A DNA stretch of 22,129 nucleotides from Desulfovibrio oxyclinae DSM 11498 (GTDB lineage Bacteria; Desulfobacterota; Desulfovibrionia; Desulfovibrionales; Desulfovibrionaceae). Position 1 is the first letter of the stretch. Each line of letters starts with the position of its first letter. The DNA lies in assembly GCF_000375485.1 (NCBI RefSeq), contig NZ_AQXE01000001.1, forward strand, positions 57,443 through 79,571, written 5' to 3'. Positions 21,843 through 22,129 of this stretch are shown piece by piece. A program made the translations under genes and the position numbers. The notes under the pieces are model-generated. The model had not been told where the DNA came from and made no database searches. It saw nothing but the letters and a program-made list of their open reading frames with translations.

Positions 21843-22129
21843 ATGAAGTGCACCATGCGCACAGTCGAAATCGGCAAGGGAACCCTTGGAACCACGACAC
21901 TGCTGCAAAAGGGAGTCTGCGTCCCCGGGGCTTCCGGAGCAAGCGTCGGTGAGTTCCTTGAACAGTCGCTGGGCCTGTCGCCGGAGTATATAGATACGGA
22001 TGTGAGAACGATTTTTTTGAACTGTTCTCCGGTGGACGACATTGACGGTGTTCACGTGAAGGACGGCGACGTGCTTTCGCTCTCAGCCGCAATGCCCGGG
22101 CTCGTGGGTATCGCCATGGGGCGCAACAC
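21843..22129 (+). CDS. Possible MoaD/ThiS-like beta-grasp protein, truncated by the window edge
   Basis: The frame runs off the window after 95 codons. It begins MKCTMRTVEIGKGTLGTT; GGAGG lies 9 nt before the ATG at 21843. The later part, RTIFLNCSPVDDIDGVHV then KDGDVLSLSAAMPGLVG, follows the beta-grasp pattern of MoaD/ThiS-like proteins: a strand with L-N, a short P-V-D-D turn, and DGDVL-LS before the C-terminal strand. Such small proteins often sit next to tungsten AOR genes and serve pterin-cofactor or sulfur-carrier chemistry, which fits the divergent position here. The C-terminal G-G needed for a sulfur carrier cannot be seen because the gene is cut. Gene reality is likely; function is tentative. 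Confidence 0.5.
   Translation, partial: MKCTMRTVEIGKGTLGTTTLLQKGVCVPGASGASVGEFLEQSLGLSPEYIDTDVRTIFLNCSPVDDIDGVHVKDGDVLSLSAAMPGLVGIAMGRN

Overview
The window looks like chromosomal DNA of a GC-rich anaerobe, most likely a sulfate-reducing member of the Desulfovibrio/Pseudodesulfovibrio group. The supporting genes are a four-subunit 2-oxoacid:ferredoxin oxidoreductase, a tungsten-type aldehyde:ferredoxin oxidoreductase, a CbiC-type cobalamin enzyme and several small protein families common in that group. This assignment is inference from gene content. I see no phage, transposon, integron or CRISPR array, and most genes are ordinary housekeeping or catabolic genes.

Layout. (1) 1-3045, plus strand: the end of a polar amino-acid ABC transporter (binding-protein tail, two HisM/GlnP-type permeases), then deoC and cbiC, each overlapping its upstream neighbour. 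(2) 3169-6024, plus: korDABC, closed by a strong 16-bp terminator hairpin. (3) 7473-6086, minus: five small genes (coiled-coil protein, DUF1328 membrane protein, lipoprotein, short MgtC, DUF3096 membrane protein). Two of these are under 60 codons and easily missed. (4) 10584-7653, minus: a possible 56-aa ORF, recQ and an unrecognised 155-aa protein. (5) 12129-10719, minus: hisH-hisF, overlapping by 11 bp and followed by a terminator. (6) 12384-12557, plus: a 57-aa single-span membrane protein downstream of a sigma-54-like element. (7) 14276-12547, minus: CoA-binding protein, YkgJ-type cysteine-cluster protein and J-domain protein. (8) 14359-15579, plus: an M24 peptidase, ending at a bidirectional terminator. 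(9) 18667-15664, minus: a DsbD-type thiol:disulfide reductase followed by an iron-containing alcohol dehydrogenase. (10) 18764-18839, plus: tRNA-Lys(CUU). (11) 19801-19046, minus: a SprA-related putative metalloprotease. (12) 21660-19933, minus: aldehyde:ferredoxin oxidoreductase, divergent from a truncated gene at the window edge with a possible beta-grasp (MoaD/ThiS-like) C-terminal part.

How the parts fit together. Kor and AOR both pass electrons between carbonyl substrates and ferredoxin, and the alcohol dehydrogenase could interconvert the aldehydes AOR oxidises. The window therefore has a carbonyl/ferredoxin flavour, although these genes sit in separate transcription units. The parts most worth a second look are the five-gene small-protein cluster, the sigma-54-like small membrane gene, the palindromic element upstream of recQ, and the divergent AOR/small-protein control region. 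I found no clear new enzymatic or defence system.
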